Source: Mesorhizobium qingshengii (GTDB taxonomy: Bacteria > Pseudomonadota > Alphaproteobacteria > Rhizobiales > Rhizobiaceae). Taken from it: 64,000 nucleotides of DNA. The translations under genes were made by a program, and so were the position numbers. The stretch spans positions 124,001 through 188,000 of the forward strand of contig NZ_JAPFQA010000001.1 of assembly GCF_027563465.1 (NCBI RefSeq), in the 5' to 3' direction. Below are positions 33,634 through 41,951 of the stretch, piece after piece. A model generated the notes under the pieces. The model ran no database searches, was not told the origin of the DNA, and saw only the letters and a list, made by a program, of their open reading frames with translations. Position 1 is the first letter of the stretch; each line of letters opens with the position of its first letter.

Positions 33634-34715
33634 CTTTTTTTGCGCATTCCGGCCAACGCCGCCACGGCTTCCTTCAGTCCGGCGTAATGCGGCTTGGGAT
33701 CGATCGGCTTCGGCTCGTTGCCCACCTTCACCTGCTGCAGTTTCACAAATTTTCGAGGTAACTTCGTGCTTACTCGCCCGACCAGAACGACCTTCCCCTC
33801 GTGAGGCAGGATGGTCAGGGTATCGGGTGTCGCCACCTTGTGCTCGGTCCTGTCGTCGAACATAAACCGCACCGGAACCGACATCGCCGGCAGTTTCACC
33901 TTGAACTTGCCGCTTTCGTTCATGCCCACGCAGCCAAAAATCATACCTTCCGACAGCCTGTCGACCCATTGATCCTGGGGCGCCGCCTGGAAGTAGCGGT
34001 CGTCGAAATCCTGCGGCAGGAAGGGCAGCACGTTTTCCATCCAATGCTTGTCGTAGGTGCCGGCATATCTCGCCCGCTCCTTGGCAAAACGTGGAACTGG
34101 CCCAAAGCCGATCGGGCGCGGCCTGTCGTTCCAAATGCGCATCGGCGATTGCGGGTGCTCGACACAGGGCAGAGGTGTGCCATCGATGTTGCTTTGGCCG
34201 ACAAGATAGCCGCATCCGATTGGGTTGACGGCGTCGCCGCGGTGTTTCGCGGGATCAGGATCGGTTCGGTCGGTGCCGCCGAATGCGAGGTGCCATGCCA
34301 GCGGCATTGAAATAAAGGGATGCGGCCGCGACGCCTGGATGCCGAGCCCGCCCCGGAACCAGCGCCTTTGTCCAGTGACCACCGCGCGCTTGTCCAGTCC
34401 CGGCCCGACCAGGCGCACTTCGATCGCTTCCGCCGGCCTCCCTTGCGGGGCGATCGCCATTGCGTCGAGCAGAACCTCGCATTTTGGCTTGATCGGGGCA
34501 AAGTCGGTCTCGACGCGAATGGAGGTGACTTCCGGGTCGCCATAATGGGTGTCGGCGTAGACGAAAGGCGACTGTTCCTTGCTGGGTGTGCAGTTGCCCT
34601 GTTCATCGACGTCGTACGTCGCCCGGATCACGGCAACACAGAACTTCACGCAATGCTTGTCCTGATAGGGGAAGGTCTCGGCGAGAAAGGGGGTGGTGTT
34701 CTGGCTGACGAACAT
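33630..34715 (-). CDS. DUF2169 T6SS effector-loading protein
   Basis: 361 residues from ATG 34715. Signature DUF2169 segments are present: VKFCVAVIRATYDVDEQGN, RRWFRGGLGIQASRPHPF, PLAWHLAFGG and NPIGCGYLVGQSNIDGTPLP. DUF2169 proteins are encoded beside PAAR effectors, and at least one is reported to act as a chaperone that delivers its PAAR cargo (TecT-type). Its start shares one base with the tagF stop (TGATG) and its stop overlaps the next start, so it is made together with TagF and the pseudo-ketosynthase. A cytoplasmic loading factor for the DUF4150 effector is the best reading. Confidence 0.82.
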   Translation of the reverse strand: MFVSQNTTPFLAETFPYQDKHCVKFCVAVIRATYDVDEQGNCTPSKEQSPFVYADTHYGDPEVTSIRVETDFAPIKPKCEVLLDAMAIAPQGRPAEAIEVRLVGPGLDKRAVVTGQRRWFRGGLGIQASRPHPFISMPLAWHLAFGGTDRTDPDPAKHRGDAVNPIGCGYLVGQSNIDGTPLPCVEHPQSPMRIWNDRPRPIGFGPVPRFAKERARYAGTYDKHWMENVLPFLPQDFDDRYFQAAPQDQWVDRLSEGMIFGCVGMNESGKFKVKLPAMSVPVRFMFDDRTEHKVATPDTLTILPHEGKVVLVGRVSTKLPRKFVKLQQVKVGNEPKPIDPKPHYAGLKEAVAALAGMRKKR

Positions 34716-35260
34716 CAGACTCGCCCCTGCATCGACTGGGCTTCCCAACTGGCCGCGAGGATCTGTTCCAGCGTCGCCTGCGGCGATTGCGGATCGATGT
34801 CGAAAATGTCCGAACGGGCTGTCCACATCACCATGTCGCTGATGAGCTCTTCGCCCGCCTCGACAGGCGGCACCGGCAGCCTGGCCAGCGCGGCATCCAG
34901 TTCGTCGGGCGTCAGCTCGCCGTTTTGGGCCGCGATGGCCGCCTCTTCGATGCTGGAAAACCACGCCTCGGCGTCGGCCAGCAGAATGGGGGCTTCAGAA
35001 AGCTGCGCAACGACGCTCAAGGGGAATTTCCTGCCAACCCTGTCGGCGCTCTGCAAGATGACGCCCGCCGATGCGCCGAAGGATGCCGGACCCGCCAGAA
35101 ACCGCAGCGCGGTTGTGCTTGGCCAGGATTCCGAGCCGAACAGCGGAACGAGATGCTGCGCCAGCCAGCGGTCCCAGCCGCGAACAAAGTCGCCCGACAG
35201 CCGCCGCGTCACGAAATCCCCGGTGGCGGGCATTTTGCCGTAAAAGCCGGGCAAGGTCAT
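34715..35260 (-). CDS. tagF: TagF (ImpM), T6SS assembly regulator
   Basis: 181 residues from ATG 35260, which overlaps the TssM stop as ATGA. An in-frame ATG at 35275 lies inside tssM. The start LPGFYGKMPATGDFVTRRL, followed by GWDRWLAQHLVPLFG, is the TagF/ImpM signature. TagF represses T6SS post-translationally by binding the FHA protein and is released by the phosphorylation pathway, so its presence beside two FHA proteins, PpkA and PppA completes that circuit. At 181 residues it is a plain TagF, not the TagF-PppA fusion found in some rhizobia and agrobacteria. Confidence 0.88.
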   Translation of the reverse strand: MTLPGFYGKMPATGDFVTRRLSGDFVRGWDRWLAQHLVPLFGSESWPSTTALRFLAGPASFGASAGVILQSADRVGRKFPLSVVAQLSEAPILLADAEAWFSSIEEAAIAAQNGELTPDELDAALARLPVPPVEAGEELISDMVMWTARSDIFDIDPQSPQATLEQILAASWEAQSMQGRV

Positions 35261-38200
35261 ATCTGCGGCGGGCATGAGAATTTCTTGAACATCTGCAAAT
35301 TGTAGGGGTTCTCGACGCTGGCGGCCTTGAGCTCGAAATCGGCGTACATGCCTTTCGTCCCCAAGCGCAGGCTGTAGACATCGGACAGCGACGTGCCGGC
35401 GAAGCGGCCGCTGCGCAGCATCCTCAGCCATGCCCAACTGCCGGTCTCGTTGAGCATGATTTCGGGCGAACCATCGATCGGCTGGAAGGCGAGCGAGATG
35501 ACCCCGGTGCCATCCTTGCCGGGCCAGGTCATCGGCTGAGGCCGCGTCGCGTTGTTGTAGTAGACGAGGGTCTGGCCATCGAGATTGAGCGTGACGCGCG
35601 TGACGTTGGGAGACAGGTCCTTCGGTTCGAGCGTGAAGCTCATCACCGGCCCTGTACCACCGGGAAAGAGATCGTCGCGGATATGCCTGGCCTGCTCGAA
35701 CGCCGCCAGCGCCGACGGATCGAGGCCGAAATCGGCGCGCCATTTCCATGGCTGGCTGGTCGTGTCGACATAGTTGATCAGGTGGTCATTGATGAAACCG
35801 TCGATCAGCCCGGCCGGTCCGAACAAGCGGGCGAAATCACGCACATTGACGTCCACCGCGCTGTCGGCGCTGAATGGATAACGGTCGTTCAGCGCTGCCT
35901 GGCAGAAAGGCAGTATGTCGGCCCGCCAGATGGCGTTGAGCTCCGAAGTGACCGCCTTCTGTGTCAGATTGCTGGTGTCGCCGGCAATCCCTCCCAGCCA
36001 GTTGTTGATGGGGTCAGGCAGGATCTGTGCCTGCCTGGCGACCGCGCCCGTCAGTTCGGCAAGGCCGCCCTGCTTCTTGATGGCATCCTGCGGATTGGGG
36101 TTCGCGGTGACCGTCTGCAGTACGTTCGAAAGCGCGGTCAGCGCGACAACGGCGGCATCGAGCGCCGGTGGCTGGCCGTCGACCTCGGCAATGGTGCTCT
36201 TGAGCGGTTTGAAGTGTTCGGCCACCAGGTTGCCGGTCAGGTCCACCTCGGTTGCTGATCCGGCGCGGGGAAGCAGCTTCGCACCGCTTGTCGCCAGCTT
36301 GCCGAGCTTGCCAAGCTTGCCGAGCAGTTTGGAGGCGCCCTTGGCCGCCGCCTTGTCGTCGGCAGGCGCCTCGTCGGAGCGCGTCAGTTCGGTCTCCTGG
36401 ACGACCGCCGTAAGCAGCCGCTTCAGGGCGGAATCGGCACTCGAGAGATCCTTCAGATTTTCGCTGGCGACATTGAGATCGGTCAATGGCGCGAGCCGCA
36501 TGTCACGCAGGAAGCTGTCCCATTGCGCGATATAGTCGTCATAGTAGAGCTTCAGAATATCCTCGGACAGCGCCGAGACCGAGGTCTCGGAGTTTTCCGA
36601 GCAGCCGCCGGCGAAAACGGCGCGATCGAGCGCCGCCTGGGCGGCGACATCGTCGATGCGGTCGAGAATGGCGTCGTGGAAGCCTGAATAGGTGAATGCT
36701 CCGGCAATGCCGACGCGAAGTGTCTTGTCGGAACGCCGCGCAAACACCTTGCCGCCATTGGGGCCGGCGAAATTGGCCGGGATCCACTCCTTGAGCTCGG
36801 CCACTGCCGGATCGGCCAGCAACTGCTTGTAGGCACGCGCCGGCAACGAGATCGTGCACACCGTTTTCAGCGCTTCGGCTACCAGGGCCTGGTCGGGGGC
36901 GATATAGCTTTCGTCGACCGCCATCCGGCGGATGGCGGCAAGCTGATGTTCCTCGGCGTCGGCGGTCGGAAATGGTGCCGCGGCGGCGAATTCGGGCAGA
37001 CTGTTGACCCACCAGTTCTGCGCGAAATCGGGATCCATCTGCGACAGGCCCGTCATCATGCGATAGGTCTTGAGAGCGCCGAGCATGAAATCCGGATCGC
37101 GGATCTGCCGCCACATGGTTGCCTCGAGCAGCGCGACCATGCGCGGCTCGAGCACGTTGCGCAGGGCGTGCTCGTACGTGTCGGTCTGCGCCCGCACCAG
37201 TTCCGCCGAGGCCGACGGGCCCAGCAGATCCTGGGCAGCGCCCGGCGGTGTTGTCCGCGCATTTGCCACCGCGTCCATGGCTTCGAGAGCGCTGTCGATG
37301 GCGGGCTGCTCCACCGATGCCGGGCTTGCGGCGGCAGAGGTCAGCGGCGTTTGCAGCGCTTCGAACTGGCTCGCCTGGGCCGTGATCGCGTTGCGGTTGT
37401 CGAAATAGGACCAGGTGAACAGCCCGCCGGCCAGCAAGGCCGCCGCCGCGCATGCGGCCGCGGCACCGCGCCAGATCCAGGCGCGGCGGCGTTGCGCCAG
37501 CGGGTCGAACGTGCCGAGGCCGGCTTCCCTGAAGATGACTTCGGTGAGCAGGTTCTTCAGGAAGAAGCTGCGTTTCTCGACCCTTGGCGCGGGCAGGGCC
37601 CGCCGTGGCGGAAGGCCGAAGGACGACGACAGCGCCGCCGTCAGCCGGTCGATGGGCGCCCCCTCCTGCGTCGCCGATGTCAAATAGAGGCCACGCAGCC
37701 AGGCGGCCTCTTCATACCGGCTTTCGCCGAACATCGCCTCGACCAGCACCTGGATCGGTTCGGACAGGCTGGACAGCTGGGCGGGAAACCTGAAGATCTC
37801 GGCGCGGGCGGCGAGCTTGTCCTCGTCCTCCAGGCGCGGCACCAGCCGTCGCTCGAGTTCCGTCGCCAGCGTCGAAATCTCCCGTTCGATGGTCTTGGCA
37901 TCCACGCGCGCATCCAGCGCGAAGGTCGTTCCCCAGACCTGCTCGCGCGAGGCGGTGGACAGGCCGCCGAAGAAAGCCTCGAAACCCTTGATCAGGTCGG
38001 CCTTGGTCAGCATCAGATAGACCGGAAGGCGGATTTCGAGCCGGTCGTTGAGCTCGGCCAGCCGGCGGCGGATCTTGCGGCCGTGCGCCTTGATGGCTTC
38101 GTCACCCTCCGAAAGCACGTCGATCGAAAGCGCGACGATCACACCATTGAGGGCGCGGCGGCCCCTGTGCTTCTTCAAAAGGTCGAGGAAGCCCAGCCAT

Positions 38201-38793
38201 TCCGCCGCGTCGACATCGGGCTGGCTCTCCTGCTGGACATAGCGGCCGGCGGTGTCGATCAGAACCGCGTTTTCGGAAAAGAACCAGTCGCAGTTGCGCG
38301 TGCCGCCGACCCCCTGCAGGTCGTCGGTGAGATCGATTGGAAAATTCAGTCCGGACTGCCGCAACGCCGTGGTCTTGCCGGTGGCCGGCGGCCCGACGAT
38401 AACATACCAAGGCATCTCGCGCAGGAACTTGCGTCCGCCCAGCTTGCGGCGCTTCAGTTCGGCCATCACCTCGGCGAATTTGGCACCCACGGCGGCGACG
38501 TTCTCTTCGCCGGGGCTGAGCGGCTTTTCCGCCACGGGTGCTGCAATCTCCGCGACGAACATGCGGTTGGCGCGGATCGCCCGGCGCTGGGCGACGATCA
38601 GCCAGATCAGCCAGAAGATGACCAGCAGCGCGATGATGACGATGCGCACATTTTCAGAGGCGAACGGCTCGTAGGGACCGACCCTGACGATCGGGCCGAA
38701 CACCCAGATGACCAGGGAAAGCAGCGTGATGCCGATCAGCGTCCAGAGCCAGCGCGATGTCAGAACCGCCCAGAGGAAGCGCAGGATGAACAT
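35257..38793 (-). CDS. tssM: TssM (IcmF) inner-membrane T6SS protein, main-operon copy
   Basis: 1178 residues. Two N-terminal membrane segments (about 16-33 and 51-68) precede Walker A GPPATGKT (134-141) with FPIDLTDDLQGVGGTRNCDW just after. A third membrane segment near 435-455 (AAAACAAAALLAGGLFTWSY) leads to a long periplasmic region ending in the C-terminal TssJ/TssL-side domain (VTLNLDGQTLVYYNNATRP, MTWPG). It is the partner of the TssL one base upstream and of TssJ in the same operon. The domain order equals that of the other TssM, but sequence identity outside the NTPase and the C-terminal domain is low, so the two are old paralogues. Confidence 0.93.
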   Translation of the reverse strand: MFILRFLWAVLTSRWLWTLIGITLLSLVIWVFGPIVRVGPYEPFASENVRIVIIALLVIFWLIWLIVAQRRAIRANRMFVAEIAAPVAEKPLSPGEENVAAVGAKFAEVMAELKRRKLGGRKFLREMPWYVIVGPPATGKTTALRQSGLNFPIDLTDDLQGVGGTRNCDWFFSENAVLIDTAGRYVQQESQPDVDAAEWLGFLDLLKKHRGRRALNGVIVALSIDVLSEGDEAIKAHGRKIRRRLAELNDRLEIRLPVYLMLTKADLIKGFEAFFGGLSTASREQVWGTTFALDARVDAKTIEREISTLATELERRLVPRLEDEDKLAARAEIFRFPAQLSSLSEPIQVLVEAMFGESRYEEAAWLRGLYLTSATQEGAPIDRLTAALSSSFGLPPRRALPAPRVEKRSFFLKNLLTEVIFREAGLGTFDPLAQRRRAWIWRGAAAACAAAALLAGGLFTWSYFDNRNAITAQASQFEALQTPLTSAAASPASVEQPAIDSALEAMDAVANARTTPPGAAQDLLGPSASAELVRAQTDTYEHALRNVLEPRMVALLEATMWRQIRDPDFMLGALKTYRMMTGLSQMDPDFAQNWWVNSLPEFAAAAPFPTADAEEHQLAAIRRMAVDESYIAPDQALVAEALKTVCTISLPARAYKQLLADPAVAELKEWIPANFAGPNGGKVFARRSDKTLRVGIAGAFTYSGFHDAILDRIDDVAAQAALDRAVFAGGCSENSETSVSALSEDILKLYYDDYIAQWDSFLRDMRLAPLTDLNVASENLKDLSSADSALKRLLTAVVQETELTRSDEAPADDKAAAKGASKLLGKLGKLGKLATSGAKLLPRAGSATEVDLTGNLVAEHFKPLKSTIAEVDGQPPALDAAVVALTALSNVLQTVTANPNPQDAIKKQGGLAELTGAVARQAQILPDPINNWLGGIAGDTSNLTQKAVTSELNAIWRADILPFCQAALNDRYPFSADSAVDVNVRDFARLFGPAGLIDGFINDHLINYVDTTSQPWKWRADFGLDPSALAAFEQARHIRDDLFPGGTGPVMSFTLEPKDLSPNVTRVTLNLDGQTLVYYNNATRPQPMTWPGKDGTGVISLAFQPIDGSPEIMLNETGSWAWLRMLRSGRFAGTSLSDVYSLRLGTKGMYADFELKAASVENPYNLQMFKKFSCPPQI

Positions 38794-38794
38794 C

Positions 38795-40117
38795 TCACAG
38801 CCTCTTTTCGACGAGCACCTCGACGCGGCGGTTCAAGGCCCGCCCCTCGCGCGTGCTGTCGCTGGCCACTGGATCGGTGGCCGCACGGCCCTCGGAATGG
38901 ACGCGGTCCTGCGGCACCCCGTTCTGGACCAGCATGTCGGCAATCGTCTGGGCGCGAGCCTCGGACAGTCGCTGGTTGGTCGACAGCGGATTGGTCTTTT
39001 GCAGGGGAACGCCGTCCGTATGACCGATCACCGTGATGTTGCCGATCAACTCCTGATTGGCAAGGATCACCTTGGCGATCGAACCGATCAGGGGCTCGAA
39101 GCCTTCGGTCAGTTGTGGCCGCGACGACTGGAACAGTTCGGGGTTGGAGGCCTGGATGATCAGCTTGGCCAGTGAAACGCTCTCGGTGCCGCTGAGGGCG
39201 GACTTGAGGTCGGCAGGCGCCCCGGCCTGAAATTCCGGCAACAGCGCAAAATCCACTTTCTCCGGTGGCGGGGCATCGACCTTGGGCGACGCACGACTGA
39301 TGTCGCCGCGTTCGGGCGGCGGCAACGCGCGAACAAGCGCGGAAAGCTCGACCGCCTGGCTGCTCAGTCCCATCGAGAGACCGATATGGATTGCCGTGGC
39401 AACAACCGCCGCACCGAGCGCCATGACCCAGATCGGAACGATGAAGCGCTGCGGCTCGTCGGATGCGATCACGCCTTTCCAGTTTGGCGACAGTGGCGCG
39501 CCTTCGGCGTCGGCGTCGCGCAGGAAGCGCGCCGCCGCCACGCGGACGGCATTGAGCGAGCGGTCGCCCGACCGGCCGGGCACACGATATTTGCCGCGGA
39601 AGCCAAGCGCCAGGCAAGCATATTGCAGTTCCAGCAATTCGCGATCGCGGTTGGGATGGCGTTCCAGTTCGTCGAGGCGCGTGAAGAACTGCGTGCCGGC
39701 ATCGACATCGCCGCGCAGCATGACCACAAGCGGCTGCCGCGGCCAGGCGCTGGCCCCGCCCCATGGCGTGTTCAGGGCCAGATCGTCGAGCAACGCCGCG
39801 ACTGCCCAGGCCGCCTGGTCGGCCCGCTCCATCGAGGACCCCGCCGACATCGCGGTGTCGCGTGCCCGGACCAGTTCTTCGAGCAATCGGGTGCGCAACG
39901 CTTCCGGATTCTCCGGCGGCAGCGCACTTTCAAGCTCGGGAGCGAACTCGAGCAAGGGCGCGAATGCGTTGACAAGCGCGTTCGGGTGGGTGCGAGACCG
40001 CTTTACCGCCGCGCCCGGCAAGAGCGGCGCCATTGGCCGCGGCATCGGCGCGCCGGTCAACCGTATGCGGGTGCGTTCGCGATCCTCCGACAGTCCGAAA
40101 GGATCATCGCGGCTCAT
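38795..40117 (-). CDS. tssL: TssL (DotU) with C-terminal OmpA domain, main-operon copy
   Basis: 440 residues. DotU domain at about 50-210 (LVNAFAPLLEFAPELESALP, WAVAALLDDLALNTPWGGAS, LLELQYACLALGFRGKYRV), one membrane segment (IVPIWVMALGAAVVATAIHI), then an OmpA-like domain (VIGHTDGVPLQKTNPLSTNQ, LSEARAQTIADML, RALNRRVEVLV). It is short compared with its paralogue because the N-terminal part is reduced. It sits between tssK and tssM with gaps of 4 and 1 bases. It should form the inner-membrane docking site for the baseplate and anchor to peptidoglycan. Confidence 0.93.
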   Translation of the reverse strand: MSRDDPFGLSEDRERTRIRLTGAPMPRPMAPLLPGAAVKRSRTHPNALVNAFAPLLEFAPELESALPPENPEALRTRLLEELVRARDTAMSAGSSMERADQAAWAVAALLDDLALNTPWGGASAWPRQPLVVMLRGDVDAGTQFFTRLDELERHPNRDRELLELQYACLALGFRGKYRVPGRSGDRSLNAVRVAAARFLRDADAEGAPLSPNWKGVIASDEPQRFIVPIWVMALGAAVVATAIHIGLSMGLSSQAVELSALVRALPPPERGDISRASPKVDAPPPEKVDFALLPEFQAGAPADLKSALSGTESVSLAKLIIQASNPELFQSSRPQLTEGFEPLIGSIAKVILANQELIGNITVIGHTDGVPLQKTNPLSTNQRLSEARAQTIADMLVQNGVPQDRVHSEGRAATDPVASDSTREGRALNRRVEVLVEKRL

Positions 40118-40121
40118 GATC

Positions 40122-41456
40122 TCACCTGTTCACCGAATAGCAGTCCACTTGCGGCTCGCTCGGCAAGACGCCCGAAACGCCGATGACGAAGCCGGGGGCA
40201 TCGAGCAGCGACGCCCAGTGCTCACTTTTCTGGTCCAGCTCGAGGCAGAGCCGATCGCCATCGTAAGGGATCTCGCGCGGCTGGGAATGAAGCGGTTTCA
40301 GCGGGATGCCGGGCAAACGCGATTTCCACAGGCCCTCGAACTGGTCGGCCGAGCCGACGGTCGCCTGGTTGACGAATATCTTGCGCAGCGCGTCCTCCGA
40401 CAGCTCCGAACCGACCCGGATGACGATCCGGCTGGCCACCAGCAGCTTCGGGTTGTCGATGCGGATTTTCCAGACATTGGTCGAATGCCGCATGACAGGC
40501 AGCGCACGCGATTTCGGCTCGATGTAACGCAGGCTGAGGATGAGCGAGCGCAGCGCATCCGCCAGCGCCGAATAGGCGGGGCCAGGCGCCATGTGATCGT
40601 AGGCGGGCAACTCGCCCAGCCGCCGCGCGCTCGATCCGTAGGTCGCCATCGAGCCGGCGAGCCCGGCAAGTTCCAGGTAAAGCTCGGCGGGATGGAAGAC
40701 ATCCTGCGCCAGCATGTGGGCCAGCCGCGGACGCGCCGCATTGGCGAGGTTGAGCATCAGCAGATCTTCGACGCTGCGTCCCGGTCCGCCCATCACCATC
40801 TTGCCATGCGCCTCGGCGATCTGGTCGAGGCCCGTGACAACTTCCAGGAGCAGCTGCCGATACCAGGCCACCGCGCCGGTAACCAGCGTCGGCGGCAGGA
40901 AGGTTTCGTCCAAGGACACGCCGCCATCGGCTCGAACCCCCTTGAGGTCGGCTATCGGCAAGGCCGTGTAGCCACCGACCGACTTGCCGGGCGCCAGCAG
41001 CAGAGCCTGCGGGCGGGCGATTTCGATTTCTTCAGGGTCCGCGCCACCCTGGACTGCGTCACGCACCGAAACGATCCGCCCGTGATAGCGTGCTCCCGAG
41101 GGGGCCGCGTGTGCCGGATCGAAGCCGACACCGCCGGGAGGCTCCAGCGGCAAGGCGACCAGCACCGGTCCGGCGCCCGTGTCCGGGGTGACCGGCAGCG
41201 GTCGCGGCGCGTCCATCATGTCTGGGATGGAGAAAGGTGTGCCGTCCGGGAAGATGCCCCGTGCGGACAGGATCGAGATCTGGCCGGCCTCGAGCAATGC
41301 CTGGTCCAGCGTCAGCTGCTGGAAGCCGAACGTATGCAGTTGCCCGGCCTGCAACGCGCCGCGCACCGTCGCCTCGAAGAAACGATCCTGCTGCTGGAAA
41401 TGCTGGGTCCGCAGGAAAAGGCCTTCGGACCATAGCACCCTGTTTGCATCGCTCAT
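40122..41456 (-). CDS. tssK: TssK baseplate protein
   Basis: 444 residues, the usual TssK size. The start VLWSEGLFLRTQHFQQQDRF is the family signature, and the middle and end (LLLEVVTGLDQIAEAHGKM, LSLRYIEPKSRALPVMRH, CLELDQKSEHWASLLDA) fit the neck and head domains. TssK trimers join the baseplate wedges (TssE, F, G) to the TssL/TssM membrane complex. It lies 4 bases before tssL and 39 bases after tssJ. Confidence 0.93.
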   Translation of the reverse strand: MSDANRVLWSEGLFLRTQHFQQQDRFFEATVRGALQAGQLHTFGFQQLTLDQALLEAGQISILSARGIFPDGTPFSIPDMMDAPRPLPVTPDTGAGPVLVALPLEPPGGVGFDPAHAAPSGARYHGRIVSVRDAVQGGADPEEIEIARPQALLLAPGKSVGGYTALPIADLKGVRADGGVSLDETFLPPTLVTGAVAWYRQLLLEVVTGLDQIAEAHGKMVMGGPGRSVEDLLMLNLANAARPRLAHMLAQDVFHPAELYLELAGLAGSMATYGSSARRLGELPAYDHMAPGPAYSALADALRSLILSLRYIEPKSRALPVMRHSTNVWKIRIDNPKLLVASRIVIRVGSELSEDALRKIFVNQATVGSADQFEGLWKSRLPGIPLKPLHSQPREIPYDGDRLCLELDQKSEHWASLLDAPGFVIGVSGVLPSEPQVDCYSVNR

Positions 41457-41495
41457 GCCGCTACTCTCTGCATTGAGCTCCCCTTGTCCTGGCCG

Positions 41496-41948
41496 CTAGG
41501 CGGAAATGCCGCCGCTGCCAAGCGTGACATTGATCGTGAATTTCGATCCCGGCGACACCGATTTGGTGGTCCGCCAGTTTCGTCCGCCAGGCTCGCGGAT
41601 CAGCGCAACGAAGCCCAGCGCCGTCGCGTCCGGCTCTACCGTGATGGTCTTGGACGCGGATTTTCCCGGCCCGACGGCGATCTGGTCGGATCCGATGAGA
41701 TCGCCTGCCAGCGCCGAACCGGCATCCCCCTGCAGAGCAAAATAGTCGGCCGAATTGAATTTGCCGGTGCCGCGCAGCCGCATGACGAGGACAGTCACCG
41801 GCCGGTCGCCGCCACCTGGCCCCGGGTTCATGCCGGTCCCGCCGGTCACGTTGACGGTGATCACCGATGGTTTTGGCGGGCCGCTCTGGCAAGCCGCAAG
41901 CAGTCCCGTCGCGCCCAGGGCAACGACAAATTCGCGTCGATCGATCAT
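41496..41948 (-). CDS. tssJ: TssJ outer-membrane lipoprotein
   Basis: 150 residues. A short leader with an Arg pair (MIDRREFVVALGATGLLAAC) ends in lipobox LAAC, predicting lipidation at Cys20. The mature part is the transthyretin-like beta sandwich of TssJ/SciN (PVTVLVMRLRGTGKFNSADY, DYFALQGDAGSAL, GFVALIREPGGRNWR). It binds the C-terminal end of TssM and anchors the membrane complex in the outer membrane. Only one TssJ is encoded, although there are two TssM proteins. Confidence 0.9.
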   Translation of the reverse strand: MIDRREFVVALGATGLLAACQSGPPKPSVITVNVTGGTGMNPGPGGGDRPVTVLVMRLRGTGKFNSADYFALQGDAGSALAGDLIGSDQIAVGPGKSASKTITVEPDATALGFVALIREPGGRNWRTTKSVSPGSKFTINVTLGSGGISA

Positions 41949-41951
41949 GTC

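Noticed and set aside
33634..34215. Upstream extension of the ketosynthase-like gene
   Set aside because: The extra 190 codons lie wholly inside the DUF2169 gene and have no conserved sequence; the ATGA overlap at 33633 is the better start.
34965..35749. Upstream extension of TagF and DUF2169 frames into tssM
   Set aside because: These parts are other-frame readings of tssM; the ATGA and TGATG overlaps give compact starts with the family signature right after them.
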